NCBI RefSeq assembly: GCF_026790145.1
Contig: NZ_JALAMS010000003.1
Span: 377,999-441,998, forward strand
Source: Bacillus_I endophytica_A
GTDB taxonomy: Bacteria > Bacillota > Bacilli > Bacillales > Bacillaceae_H
DNA: 64,000 nucleotides
Reading direction: 5' to 3'
The translations under genes were made by a program, and so were the position numbers. Each line of letters begins with the position of its first letter. The stretch's first letter is position 1. The notes below the pieces were generated by a model. The model did no database searches, was not told the origin of the DNA, and saw only the letters and a list, made by a program, of their open reading frames with translations. Shown here one piece after another: positions 33,687 through 41,324 of this stretch.

Positions 33687-33716
33687 AAAAGTTTGTAAAA
33701 TAGTGCACAAACTTTT
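33687..33716 (-). promoter_or_regulatory. Rex-like inverted repeat upstream of yjlC-ndh
   Basis: AAAAGTTTGT and ACAAACTTTT form a perfect 10-bp inverted repeat with a 10-base spacer. The inner TTGT-N10-ACAA is the outer frame of the Rex operator; the inner TGAA/TTCA positions are only partly kept. In B. subtilis yjlC-ndh is a Rex target. Confidence 0.6.
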
Positions 33717-34279
33717 GCACAAGCATCTAGAGGTAGAAAGTGTAAAAAAAATACAGATTCAAACCTATCAAAAATTTTGAGATACATATAATAATGAACT
33801 TAAAACAAAAATAAAACAATTAATAGTGCTTCTAAACTTTTTAAATAAACTAGCCAAGAAATTCATGCAAGAAATACAGACCTTCACATTCCTGAGAAGG
33901 TCTAATACGTATACTATATATTATATAGTATAACTTATATATTATAAAGTATATTATGGAATAAACTTTTACCAAAGGTGGGAATCCCTTTGTAAGAGGA
34001 TAGAACAATCTTTAAAATTTAGTTAGCTCTTCTACCTCATATTCTAGAATTCTTAAACAAACAAGCCGTTTTTCTCGTAAAGGTAGAATTAAGGGCGTTT
34101 AACTATTATCATTTTACAAAAGAATGAATAGATTAACTAGTAAGAAAGCTAGAAAAGACCAAAAATTAAATTCTGAATATTTAGTTTCGTGTCAAAAAAC
34201 TGACATATAAAAGCAGTTGAGATGGTATAATAAAAATATATTGTCTAAAGAAGAAATATATTGAAGGGTGGGAGGAGTT
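33717..34279. other. Gene-free A/T-rich region with several inverted repeats
   Basis: No supported gene between the yjlC operator and kapD. It contains a hairpin at 33878-33903 (AGACCTTC/GAAGGTCT), a 21-bp palindrome at 33911-33931 (ATACTATATA, T, TATATAGTAT), and CAAAGG/CCCTTTG arms near 33973-33992. An extended -10 (TGGTATAAT, near 34222-34230) probably serves kapD. None of the hairpins has a T run. Confidence 0.5.
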
Positions 34280-34900
34280 ATGGGAAAAGAAAGTCAGCAT
34301 CTTTTTATTGATTTTGAGTTCACAATGCCTGAACAAAAAGGGCGCCCGAAAGGTTTTTTTCCTGAGATTATTGAAGTTGGCATTGTAGTAGCGAGAAATT
34401 ACAAAGTTATTGACACATTTTCCTCTTATGTTCGCCCCCAGCATTTCCCCACATTAACTAACCGTTGTAAAACATTTTTAAGCATCGAACAGCAAAGCGT
34501 TGATAGTGGTATAACACTTCAAGAGCTTGCAGACCTATTCAAAAATTATTGTAAAAACTATGAGACTACTGTTGTCACATGGGGAAATATGGATATGAAA
34601 GTATTGCGACAAAATTGTCAGAAAGCCCGCATTCCTTTCACATTTAAAGGTGAACAAGTTGATTTATCGATGGAATATAAGAAATTCTTTGGAGATCGTA
34701 ATCAAACAGGTCTTTGGAAAGCCGTTGAAGCATATGGAAAAAAAGGAACAGGGACGCATCATCGTGCGTTGGATGATGCGATGACAACCTATAACATTTT
34801 CAAGCTTGTTGAAAAAGATAAAAGTTATTTATCAAGCCCTGCTAAAACAACCATTGGAGATCGAATCGACCTTTCCAAAGTATTAAATAAGTTTGCATAA
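34280..34900 (+). CDS. kapD: 3'-5' exonuclease KapD (sporulation kinase KinA-pathway inhibitor)
   Basis: A 206-residue DEDDh-type exonuclease. Motif I is FIDFEFTMPE, motif II contains TWGNMDMKVLRQN, and motif III is HHRALDDAMTT with the catalytic histidine. KapD of B. subtilis dampens entry into sporulation by the KinA pathway; the nucleic-acid target is not known. ATG 34280 is chosen with GGGAGGAG as its ribosome site; the GTG at 34268 precedes that site. It is convergent with kapB, as the pair is in B. subtilis. Confidence 0.88.
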   Translation: MGKESQHLFIDFEFTMPEQKGRPKGFFPEIIEVGIVVARNYKVIDTFSSYVRPQHFPTLTNRCKTFLSIEQQSVDSGITLQELADLFKNYCKNYETTVVTWGNMDMKVLRQNCQKARIPFTFKGEQVDLSMEYKKFFGDRNQTGLWKAVEAYGKKGTGTHHRALDDAMTTYNIFKLVEKDKSYLSSPAKTTIGDRIDLSKVLNKFA

Positions 34901-34937
34901 AGGCCAAGTCATTCAAAAAGTGATTTGGCTTTACGTT
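34899..34937 (+). terminator. Bidirectional terminator between kapD and kapB
   Basis: AAAGGCCAAGTCA and TGATTTGGCTTT arms around ATTCAAAAAG lie between convergent stops. Confidence 0.75.
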
Positions 34938-35320
34938 TGAGGAAAGTAGTCCTTTTCTAGGTTTTTGAGATGAACAAGACATTGTTGAGCAAATGAACTC
35001 TCATTACCTTCATATTTCTCAATTTGAACAGAGAGCGCTTTTCTAAGTGACTCTTTATAATCAGGTACAGCTTCATCAAAAATATGAACCATTTTTTGGG
35101 GTACATTCGTTTGTTCACGGTAAGCAAGAGTTCTGCGTTCATGAAAGAGCGCAACATCCGTTTGATTTGGGTTATGAAGGTCTCCTTGAGTAGGATGCTT
35201 TAAAACAGCTAAAACTCTTACAAGATAATGAGAAGGACGGATTTCAGTCACTTCTCCTACATACTTTCCTGTTTTATATAGGCCCGTCACAATAGAACCT
35301 ACTTCAATCTTCTCTTCCAT
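34931..35320 (-). CDS. kapB: Kinase-associated protein KapB
   Basis: A 129-residue KapB-family protein. The conserved start is VGSIVTGLYKTGKYVGEV, an SH3-like beta-barrel, followed by VLAVLKHPTQGDLHNPNQTD and FHERRTLAYREQTNVP. The B. subtilis homologue is described as a lipoprotein needed for KinB signalling, but no signal peptide or lipobox cysteine is visible here; the protein looks cytosolic. AAGAGGAGG precedes ATG 35320 on the minus strand. Confidence 0.85.
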   Translation of the reverse strand: MEEKIEVGSIVTGLYKTGKYVGEVTEIRPSHYLVRVLAVLKHPTQGDLHNPNQTDVALFHERRTLAYREQTNVPQKMVHIFDEAVPDYKESLRKALSVQIEKYEGNESSFAQQCLVHLKNLEKDYFPQT

Positions 35321-35416
35321 GCTATTTCCTCCTCTTAGATCTTCTTTATTTTTAGTATAAAGGAAAGGTTCACAAATTTCAGGTTAGAAGTCGAAAAACT
35401 GAGGAGTGTGAAAAAG

Positions 35417-35605
35417 ATGTTTGGGTTTGGTTTCTTTTTATATTTTCCTGAAGATAAGACAGAATATATTCCTGCATTCATTACGCTTATCTTATTTTTT
35501 TTAGCTGCTATTTGGACAATGAGCTTTATAAAGAAAATTTCTAAAAAGCAAGAAAGACAAGCAAAAGAGCTTGAGGAAAAAATTAAAAATACAACGAAAA
35601 TGTGA
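35417..35605 (+). CDS. Small membrane protein, unknown
   Basis: A 62-residue protein with a phenylalanine-rich N-terminus (FGFGFFLYFPEDKTEY), one membrane helix (IPAFITLILFFLAAIWTMSF) and a charged coiled tail (KKISKKQERQAKELEEKIK). ATG 35417 lies 10 bases after GAGGAG; the GTG at 35408 is too close to that site. I do not recognise a family. It is followed by a terminator shared with patB. Confidence 0.65.
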   Translation: MFGFGFFLYFPEDKTEYIPAFITLILFFLAAIWTMSFIKKISKKQERQAKELEEKIKNTTKM

Positions 35606-35632
35606 AAAAGCAGGCATTAGCCTGCTTTTCTA
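35605..35632 (+). terminator. Bidirectional terminator before patB
   Basis: The stem AAAAGCAGGC/GCCTGCTTTT with an ATTA loop lies between convergent genes. Confidence 0.85.
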
Positions 35633-36799
35633 TTTGCTTAGTGCTATTTTCAAACGTTTCAGACCTTCAAGTACTGTTTCTTTAGAACAACCAAGATTCA
35701 TACGAACAAACCCTTCACCTTGCGTACCATATTTAGGTCCAGGCTCAAGTGCTAAATGGCCTTTATGAAGAAGCCTTTCTTTTAATTCTTCATCTGAAAA
35801 CCCTATTCCACGGCAATCAATCCAAGCAAGATATGTACCTTCAGGATAAATTAGCTCAATATCTGGAAGTTCTTTTTGAATGAATTCATGTACCGTATTA
35901 ATGTTTTCTTTCAAATATGGAAGAAGTTCTTCAAGCCATTCCTCTCCATAATTATAGGCTGCTTGTAACGCAATGATCCCAAATGTATTAAGGCCACCTG
36001 CTCCTTGCCTACGCTGTGTTTCTTGATATTTCAAGCGAAGACTTTTGTTTGGAATAACAATTACTGAAGCTTGTAGTCCAGCTAAATTGAATGTTTTACT
36101 AGGAGCTACACAAGTGATAGTGAGGTTTGCTATTTCTTCTGACAAACTTGCAATAGGAATATGCTTGTTTGGTTTATATACAAGATCTGAATGAATCTCA
36201 TCAGAAAGCAAAATCACATTATATTGCACACAAAGGTCTGCAACTTTTTGGAGCTCTTGTTTTGTCCACACACGGCCAGCTGGGTTATGAGGACTGCAAA
36301 GAATCATCATTTTAGCACCTTGTGCAAACTTTTTTTCTAAATCCGCAAAGTCCATTTTATATTGACCGTTCTCTAAAATAAGCGGGTTTTCAACAAGTTT
36401 ACGATTATTTTGTTGAATCATATTAAAGAACGGAGTATAAACAGGAGGTTGGATGACAATTTGCTCTCCTTCATTTGTAAAGGCTTGTACTGCCATGCTG
36501 ATTGCAAAAACAATGCCAGGACTATAAATAATAGAAGATGCATCAACACTAAAACCATGTCGTTTATGTAACCATCTGCACACAGATTTATATGTATCAG
36601 TTGTTGGAGATGTATATCCAAAGATACCGTGCTGAATTCGTTCTGATAAGACATCAAGCACTTTTTGAGGCGGTTTAAAATCCATATCCGCTACCCACAT
36701 TGGTAAGACATCATCTGTTCCATATACGGCTTTATTAAAATCCCATTTTACAGATTGAGTATTTTTGCGATTTAAAACTTGATCAAAAGAATTTGTCAT
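35630..36799 (-). CDS. patB: PLP-dependent C-S lyase / aminotransferase PatB (MalY type)
   Basis: A 389-residue fold-type I PLP enzyme of the MalY/PatB group, with cystathionine beta-lyase or cysteine desulfhydrase activity in characterised members. The N-terminus LPMWVADMDFKPP is diagnostic. The PLP lysine is in APSKTFNLAGLQAS, and the arginine for the substrate carboxylate is in GFVRMNLG. ATG 36799 follows GGAGTG on the minus strand. It is divergent from yugE. It could support methionine synthesis or sulfur turnover. Confidence 0.9.
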   Translation of the reverse strand: MTNSFDQVLNRKNTQSVKWDFNKAVYGTDDVLPMWVADMDFKPPQKVLDVLSERIQHGIFGYTSPTTDTYKSVCRWLHKRHGFSVDASSIIYSPGIVFAISMAVQAFTNEGEQIVIQPPVYTPFFNMIQQNNRKLVENPLILENGQYKMDFADLEKKFAQGAKMMILCSPHNPAGRVWTKQELQKVADLCVQYNVILLSDEIHSDLVYKPNKHIPIASLSEEIANLTITCVAPSKTFNLAGLQASVIVIPNKSLRLKYQETQRRQGAGGLNTFGIIALQAAYNYGEEWLEELLPYLKENINTVHEFIQKELPDIELIYPEGTYLAWIDCRGIGFSDEELKERLLHKGHLALEPGPKYGTQGEGFVRMNLGCSKETVLEGLKRLKIALSK

Positions 36800-36848
36800 T
36801 TAACATCACTCCTTGAACATGATAAAGTAAAAAAAGAGGTGAAAAAGT

Positions 36849-37115
36849 GTGAACGAAACACAGCAAACAAATATAAAGTTGTATGAAATCTTATATTACT
36901 GGGATCCGCTCGGATACGGTGAAGGATTTTATGAAACAGAAATTAGCGATGTTTTACAAGCATTACATGTACACGATAATGCTGAAGAACTTGCTCGTAA
37001 AATCCAAAGTATCTATGAATTCTCATCTGAAGAAGTGATCCCACTTCCACAATGTAAACAAAAAGCAAGCGAGCTTCTTCTTGTTAAAGATCAAAGCAGT
37101 TGCTCCATTAATTAA
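36849..37115 (+). CDS. yugE: DUF1871 protein YugE
   Basis: An 88-residue DUF1871 protein. The conserved text is ILYYWDPLGYGEGFYETEIS followed by VLQALHVHDNAEELARKIQSIYEFSSEE. The family resembles small immunity-like or colicin-immunity-fold helical proteins, but no function is known. The start is GTG at 36849, eight bases or so after AGAGGTG. It sits between patB and yugF, as in B. subtilis. Confidence 0.82.
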   Translation: MNETQQTNIKLYEILYYWDPLGYGEGFYETEISDVLQALHVHDNAEELARKIQSIYEFSSEEVIPLPQCKQKASELLLVKDQSSCSIN

Positions 37116-37153
37116 GAAGGAGAGACTCTAGTAGATGGAGTCTCTCTTTTTAA
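37116..37153 (+). terminator. Bidirectional terminator between yugE and yugF
   Basis: AAGGAGAGACTC and GAGTCTCTCTTT arms with a nine-base loop lie between convergent genes. Confidence 0.85.
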
Positions 37154-37980
37154 ATAAATTGTAGCATATGTCTCCAAATTGCTTTAGGGTTTTCTTCGGG
37201 AACTAAGTGGCCTGTCTTATTAAGGGAAATAAATGTAGAATTTAAAATGTCTCCATGAAGTCTTTTGCCAACGCTAATCGGTACTACTTTATCTTCCTCT
37301 CCCCAAATTAAAAGCGTTGGAACATCGATTTTTTTTAAGGCTTCAGACGATAAATCCCCTTCACGATCTCTAATCATCTTAGCTAAAGCCATAAAGATGT
37401 GATCGGTTCGAAATGGTTTCATATATCCATCAACCATTTCTTGATTCACAAGATCTAAGTTGTACACAACATTTTCTAAATTTCCTTGAATTCCTTTTCT
37501 CCCTAGCCAACGTTTAATCCAGAGATGAAAATAAGGCAAGTAAGAAGAAGCAACAAGTCCATAATGAGCTCTGCTTAAATAACCTGAGCTGCATAAAAGC
37601 ACAAGTCTCGAAACATAGTTTGGCTTTTCTTTTGCGATATTTAATGCAATTTGTCCTCCCATTGAATGTCCCATCACAATTGCTTTACTAATTCCCCATA
37701 AATCTAAAAGTCCTGTCACAAGATTTGCAAGGTTTTGATATGAATATTTAAAAGAGAGGGATTTCTCGCTTTGACCAAAAGGAGGGAGGTCAACTGCGAT
37801 AACTGTGAAGTCTTCTTTTAAAATAGGAATTAAACGTCTGAAGCTGAACGTAGAAGACAAAAAACCATGAATTAATAAGATTGTCGGTTTGTTTTTACGA
37901 TAACCATGTACTTCGTAAAAAACTTTTACCCCATTTATAAAATCAATATAATGTCCAGACGAAAAGGCAACGTTATGCAT
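37150..37980 (-). CDS. yugF: Alpha/beta hydrolase YugF
   Basis: A 276-residue alpha/beta-hydrolase. The oxyanion segment is LLIHGFLSS, the nucleophile elbow is VMGHSMGGQ with the catalytic serine, the acid is the aspartate in LLIWGEEDKVVP, and the histidine is in NKTGHLVPEE. The substrate cannot be read from the sequence. YugF occupies this place in B. subtilis. No clear Shine-Dalgarno sequence precedes ATG 37980 on the minus strand apart from a GGAGTTGAG stretch. Confidence 0.85.
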   Translation of the reverse strand: MHNVAFSSGHYIDFINGVKVFYEVHGYRKNKPTILLIHGFLSSTFSFRRLIPILKEDFTVIAVDLPPFGQSEKSLSFKYSYQNLANLVTGLLDLWGISKAIVMGHSMGGQIALNIAKEKPNYVSRLVLLCSSGYLSRAHYGLVASSYLPYFHLWIKRWLGRKGIQGNLENVVYNLDLVNQEMVDGYMKPFRTDHIFMALAKMIRDREGDLSSEALKKIDVPTLLIWGEEDKVVPISVGKRLHGDILNSTFISLNKTGHLVPEENPKAIWRHMLQFI

Positions 37981-38168
37981 TTAGCTCAACTCCAACAATT
38001 TTTTTCATAGTTTTCCCGTTTTCTTTGTTCTTAAGCAAAGTTTTTAACTGGAAAGAGAGGGGATATACCCTTCTCTTTAAAGGTTTGGGAATATGTGTGA
38101 AAAAAGAAGTTGAAAAAGAGGTAGGAGAACAAGAGCGGATTTGTTATAATCTTTGCTAGAACAAAAGT

Positions 38169-38182
38169 GTATAATGGTATAC
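38169..38182 (+). promoter_or_regulatory. Inverted repeat over the -10 of alaR
   Basis: GTATAATGGTATAC is a perfect 5-bp inverted repeat around ATGG that includes a TATAAT hexamer. A repeat across a -10 before a regulator gene is a natural place for autoregulation by AlaR. The link is inference. Confidence 0.4.
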
Positions 38183-38238
38183 GACTTAATGTAAATATAA
38201 GTACGAGTATCAGTAAAGGGACATGAGGAGGATTTTCC

Positions 38239-38739
38239 GTGCAATTATCTGAAAAAGAATTGGAAATTTTAGAAATATTAGAACATGATAGCCGATTACC
38301 TCTTGATAGTATCGCTAAAATGGTGGACTTATCAGAGAAAGAAACAAAAGAAGTTGTAGAAAAGCTTGAAGGCAAAAAAGTAATTGTTCAATATTCAACA
38401 GATATTAATTGGCGTCGTGTAGACGGTCATGAAGGTGTAACAGCTATGATTGATGTGAAAGTGACGCCAAAGCGTGGTGTTGGATTTGATGAAATTGCAG
38501 AGCGAATTTATCGCTTCGAGGAAGTTAAAGCGGTTTACTTGATGTCAGGTACGTATGACTTATCTGTTACAATCGAAGGAAAGTCAATGTCTCAAATTGC
38601 AAATTTCGTGTCTGAGAAATTATCAACACTTGATTCAGTAGTTTCCACAACAACCCATTTTATTATGAAGAAATATAAACATGATGGCACAATTTATGAA
38701 TATGATGACGACGACAAAAGAATTGTGGTGTCACCATAA
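38239..38739 (+). CDS. alaR: Lrp/AsnC family regulator AlaR
   Basis: A 166-residue Lrp/AsnC regulator. The N-terminal helix-turn-helix covers LEILEHDSRLPLDSIAKMVDLSEKE, and the C-terminal RAM domain includes VKAVYLMSGTYDLSVTIEGK. The start is GTG at 38239 with GGAGGA upstream. Its TAA overlaps the ATG of alaT (TAATG), so regulator and aminotransferase are coupled. AlaR (YugG) in B. subtilis activates alaT in response to alanine. Confidence 0.92.
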   Translation: MQLSEKELEILEILEHDSRLPLDSIAKMVDLSEKETKEVVEKLEGKKVIVQYSTDINWRRVDGHEGVTAMIDVKVTPKRGVGFDEIAERIYRFEEVKAVYLMSGTYDLSVTIEGKSMSQIANFVSEKLSTLDSVVSTTTHFIMKKYKHDGTIYEYDDDDKRIVVSP

Positions 38740-39923
38740 TGAAACGACATTTATCAAAAACTGTAGATGAACTTCAGCCATCAGGCATTCGCCGTTTTTT
38801 TGATCTTGCGAATGGGATGGAAGACGTGATTTCACTTGGGGTTGGAGAACCGGATTTTGTTACTTCATGGTCTGTACGTGAGGCATCTATCTTATCTCTA
38901 GAGAAAGGGTACACGTCATATACGGCAAATGCAGGGTTATTGGAACTAAGAGAAGAAATTGCAAACTATATGGATCGTAAATTTGATCTTCAATATGAAG
39001 CAAACTCTAACATTATTGTAACAGTAGGAGCGAGTCAAGCGCTTGATATCGCTATGAGATCCATTGTAAATCCTGGTGAAGAAGTTCTCATTATCGAACC
39101 GAGCTTTGTTGCTTATGGACCGTTAGTTGAGCTTGTTGGAGGCATTCCTAAGTTTGTTCAAACAAACGGAGAAGAAGACTTTAAACTTCATGCTTCTAAA
39201 ATAAAAGAACAGCTTACAGATAAAACAAAAGCTATCTTAATCTGTTCGCCAAACAACCCAACGGGAAGCGTTCTTTCAAAAGGAGAGCTTGAAGAAATTG
39301 CTGCTATTGCGAAAGAACACGATCTTATTGTGTTAGCAGACGAAATTTATGCTGAGTTAACATATGATGAAGAGTATTGTTCAATCGCTTCGTTAGAAGG
39401 GATGAAAGACCGTACAATCATTATCTCAGGTTTTTCAAAAGGATTTGCGATGACAGGATGGCGCCTTGGATTTTTATGCGCGCATGAAGATTTGGCAGGG
39501 GCAATGCTTAAAGTTCATCAATATGCGATGATGTGTGCGCCGACAATGGCTCAATATGGAGCATTAGAAGCTTTGAAAACAGGTGAAGAAGATGTGCAGA
39601 CAATGAAAAAAAGCTATCGTCGTCGCCGTAACTTCTTCGTCAAATCGTTAAATGAAATTGGATTATCCTGTCATAAGCCAGGTGGAGCTTTTTATGCGTT
39701 TCCTTCTGTGAAAGCAACGGGTTTAACATCGAATGAATTCGCAGAAAGGCTGTTGTTAGAACAAAAAGTAGCGGTTGTACCTGGGCATGTGTTTGGAGAA
39801 AGTGGAGAAGGATATGTGCGTTGTTCTTATGCGGCTTCTCTGGATTCCTTACAGGAAGCTCTAAGAAGAATGGAACGATTTATGAGTCAGTTTACAAAAG
39901 TAAAAGAAAAACAACAGGTATAA
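38739..39923 (+). CDS. alaT: Alanine aminotransferase AlaT
   Basis: A 394-residue class I PLP aminotransferase. The PLP lysine is in SGFSKGFAMTGWRLG; SPNNPTGSVLSKGELE and LADEIYAELTYD carry the cofactor asparagine and aspartate; the carboxylate-binding arginine is in GYVRCSYA. It matches AlaT (YugH), which makes alanine from pyruvate and glutamate. It overlaps alaR by one base and is followed by a terminator. Confidence 0.92.
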   Translation: MKRHLSKTVDELQPSGIRRFFDLANGMEDVISLGVGEPDFVTSWSVREASILSLEKGYTSYTANAGLLELREEIANYMDRKFDLQYEANSNIIVTVGASQALDIAMRSIVNPGEEVLIIEPSFVAYGPLVELVGGIPKFVQTNGEEDFKLHASKIKEQLTDKTKAILICSPNNPTGSVLSKGELEEIAAIAKEHDLIVLADEIYAELTYDEEYCSIASLEGMKDRTIIISGFSKGFAMTGWRLGFLCAHEDLAGAMLKVHQYAMMCAPTMAQYGALEALKTGEEDVQTMKKSYRRRRNFFVKSLNEIGLSCHKPGGAFYAFPSVKATGLTSNEFAERLLLEQKVAVVPGHVFGESGEGYVRCSYAASLDSLQEALRRMERFMSQFTKVKEKQQV

Positions 39924-39960
39924 CAAAAGGAACGTACAGAAGTACGTTCCTTTTTTATTA
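39924..39960 (+). terminator. Bidirectional terminator between alaT and the XRE gene
   Basis: AAAAGGAACGTAC and GTACGTTCCTTTT arms with an AGAA loop are followed by T residues. Confidence 0.9.
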
Positions 39961-40329
39961 TCCTTCTTCAATAAGAAGATCTTTTTCATAAAATAACGTG
40001 TTCATAATTGCTAAAAATTGATCATCGCTATATCCTTTTATCTTTTGTAACAGGCGCTTTGTTCTTTCGACCCCAATCTCATTAACAAGCTGTGTTAGCT
40101 CAGCATCTGGAAAAACAAGCTGGCGCACGGTAGGTCTGCTTGTGAGCTCTGCTGCGGGAATATCGAGAGCAGTAGAAATCTTTAAAATAGTTTGAGTATC
40201 AGGTAAACTTTGGCCTGATTCATATTTTTGAATTGTTGAAGTTCCTACACGGATTTTCAATGCTAGCTCTTCCTGTGACATTCCTTTTTGCTCACGCTGA
40301 AAACGAATATTTTGTCCAATTGTATTCAT
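39958..40329 (-). CDS. XRE-family transcriptional regulator
   Basis: A 123-residue protein with an N-terminal XRE helix-turn-helix (NIRFQREQKGMSQEELALKI, RVGTSTIQKYESGQSLP). The C-terminal helical part (LTQLVNEIGVERTKRLLQKI) is unlike SinR. A terminal FYEKDLLIEEG ends the protein. The minus-strand ATG has an AGGGAGGC ribosome site. It has no phage or toxin genes around it, so it is probably a resident regulator. Its target is unknown. Confidence 0.85.
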   Translation of the reverse strand: MNTIGQNIRFQREQKGMSQEELALKIRVGTSTIQKYESGQSLPDTQTILKISTALDIPAAELTSRPTVRQLVFPDAELTQLVNEIGVERTKRLLQKIKGYSDDQFLAIMNTLFYEKDLLIEEG

Positions 40330-40645
40330 TTTTTAGCCTCCCTGTTTAAAGTTTTTACACAACCACCTCTTTTGACCTTCACTCTTCCCCCAACAGAAGT
40401 TTTTTATCTTTTCTTATATTTTAACACAGTTCAAGTAATTTTGATGATAATATTCTGAAAACTATGTGTCGATTTTATATAATTCTTTATTTTTAGAGGG
40501 ATATATAGCGAAGAAACACATTCCAATAGACCGTCTAAGGAAGACAGAGGAAAAAGGAAATGGTAATAATTACGCATTATTTTATTTAACGTAAAGGATA
40601 CAAAAAAGAAGCAACAGTCTAAACTAAGTATAAGTCAGGATTGTT
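40330..40645. other. Intergenic region upstream of yugI
   Basis: About 316 bases, A/T-rich, between divergent genes. I see no gene; a nine-codon frame near 40560 is not credible. The promoter for the XRE gene must lie at the left end, but I cannot point to it. Confidence 0.5.
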
Positions 40646-40674
40646 TTGATTATGACAGATAAGTATGCTATAAT
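40646..40674 (+). promoter_or_regulatory. SigA promoter of yugI
   Basis: TTGATT at 40646-40651 and TATAAT at 40669-40674 are 17 bases apart, with a TGC extended -10 just before TATAAT. The start codon is about 50 bases further on. Confidence 0.8.
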
Positions 40675-40726
40675 TTAAAATTGCGTATAATCGAGAAAAA
40701 ACTAACAAAAACTTAGGAGTGTTTAC

Positions 40727-41128
40727 ATGGCTGAAAAGTTTACAGTAGGTAGCGTTATTGATGGAAAAGTTACAGGAATTCAACCATACGGAGCTTTCGT
40801 TGCACTAGACGAAGAAACTCAAGGTTTAGTTCATATTTCAGAAGTTACTCACGGTTTCGTTAAAGATATTAATGAGCATCTTAAAGTAGGTCAAGAAGTA
40901 CCTGTAAAAGTTATTTCTGTTGACGAAAAGTCTGGAAAGCTTGGTCTTTCTATCCGTGCTACTCAACCAGAACCAGAAGTAAAAGAAGAACCAAAGAAAA
41001 AGCGTCCTCAAGCAGCCGCAGCAGCGCAACCTGTAGAGAACGCAGCACCACAAGGTTTCAACACGCTACGTGAAAAGCTTGAAGAGTGGGTTGAGCAATC
41101 TAACCGTCAAGATCTAATTAAGAAGTAA
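40727..41128 (+). CDS. yugI: S1-domain RNA-binding protein YugI (general stress protein 13)
   Basis: A 133-residue protein. Residues 1-75 are one S1 domain (VGSVIDGKVTGIQPYGAFVALD, leading to GLVHISEVTHGFV and GQEVPVKVISVD). A charged, alanine-rich linker follows, then a short conserved tail (GFNTLREKLEEWVEQSNRQD). It matches general stress protein 13 of B. subtilis, an RNA-binding protein associated with ribosomes. ATG follows TTAGGAGTG. Highly biased codon use suggests strong expression. Confidence 0.92.
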   Translation: MAEKFTVGSVIDGKVTGIQPYGAFVALDEETQGLVHISEVTHGFVKDINEHLKVGQEVPVKVISVDEKSGKLGLSIRATQPEPEVKEEPKKKRPQAAAAAQPVENAAPQGFNTLREKLEEWVEQSNRQDLIKK

Positions 41129-41135
41129 AGACGGT

Positions 41136-41169
41136 GAAAAGCAGCTGATAAGTCAGCTGCTTTTTTTTA
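41136..41169 (+). terminator. Terminator after yugI
   Basis: The stem AAAAGCAGCTGA/TCAGCTGCTTTT with a short loop and a run of eight T residues. Confidence 0.9.
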
Positions 41170-41209
41170 TTGCTTTTTATACGTTAGAAGGAAGAAAAGA
41201 ACGGGTAAT

Positions 41210-41229
41210 GTTCCTCTTAGAAGAGGAAC
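41210..41229 (+). promoter_or_regulatory. 20-bp inverted repeat upstream of rocD
   Basis: GTTCCTCTT and AAGAGGAAC form a perfect 9-bp inverted repeat around AG. It has no T run, so it is not a simple terminator. A -10-like TATAAT lies about 50 bases downstream (near 41279). It may be an operator for rocD. Confidence 0.4.
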
Positions 41230-41324
41230 TAACGAAAAATGAGTTTCTTTTATTTACTTTTAGATACGGTTGCTTCAGTATAATTAATAGTAAGAATGTT
41301 TAGAAATTTTGAGGGGGATGAAAA

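Noticed and set aside
34181..34444. Minus-strand open frame over the kapD start
   Set aside because: Shadow of kapD and its A/T-rich promoter; no ribosome site or family likeness.
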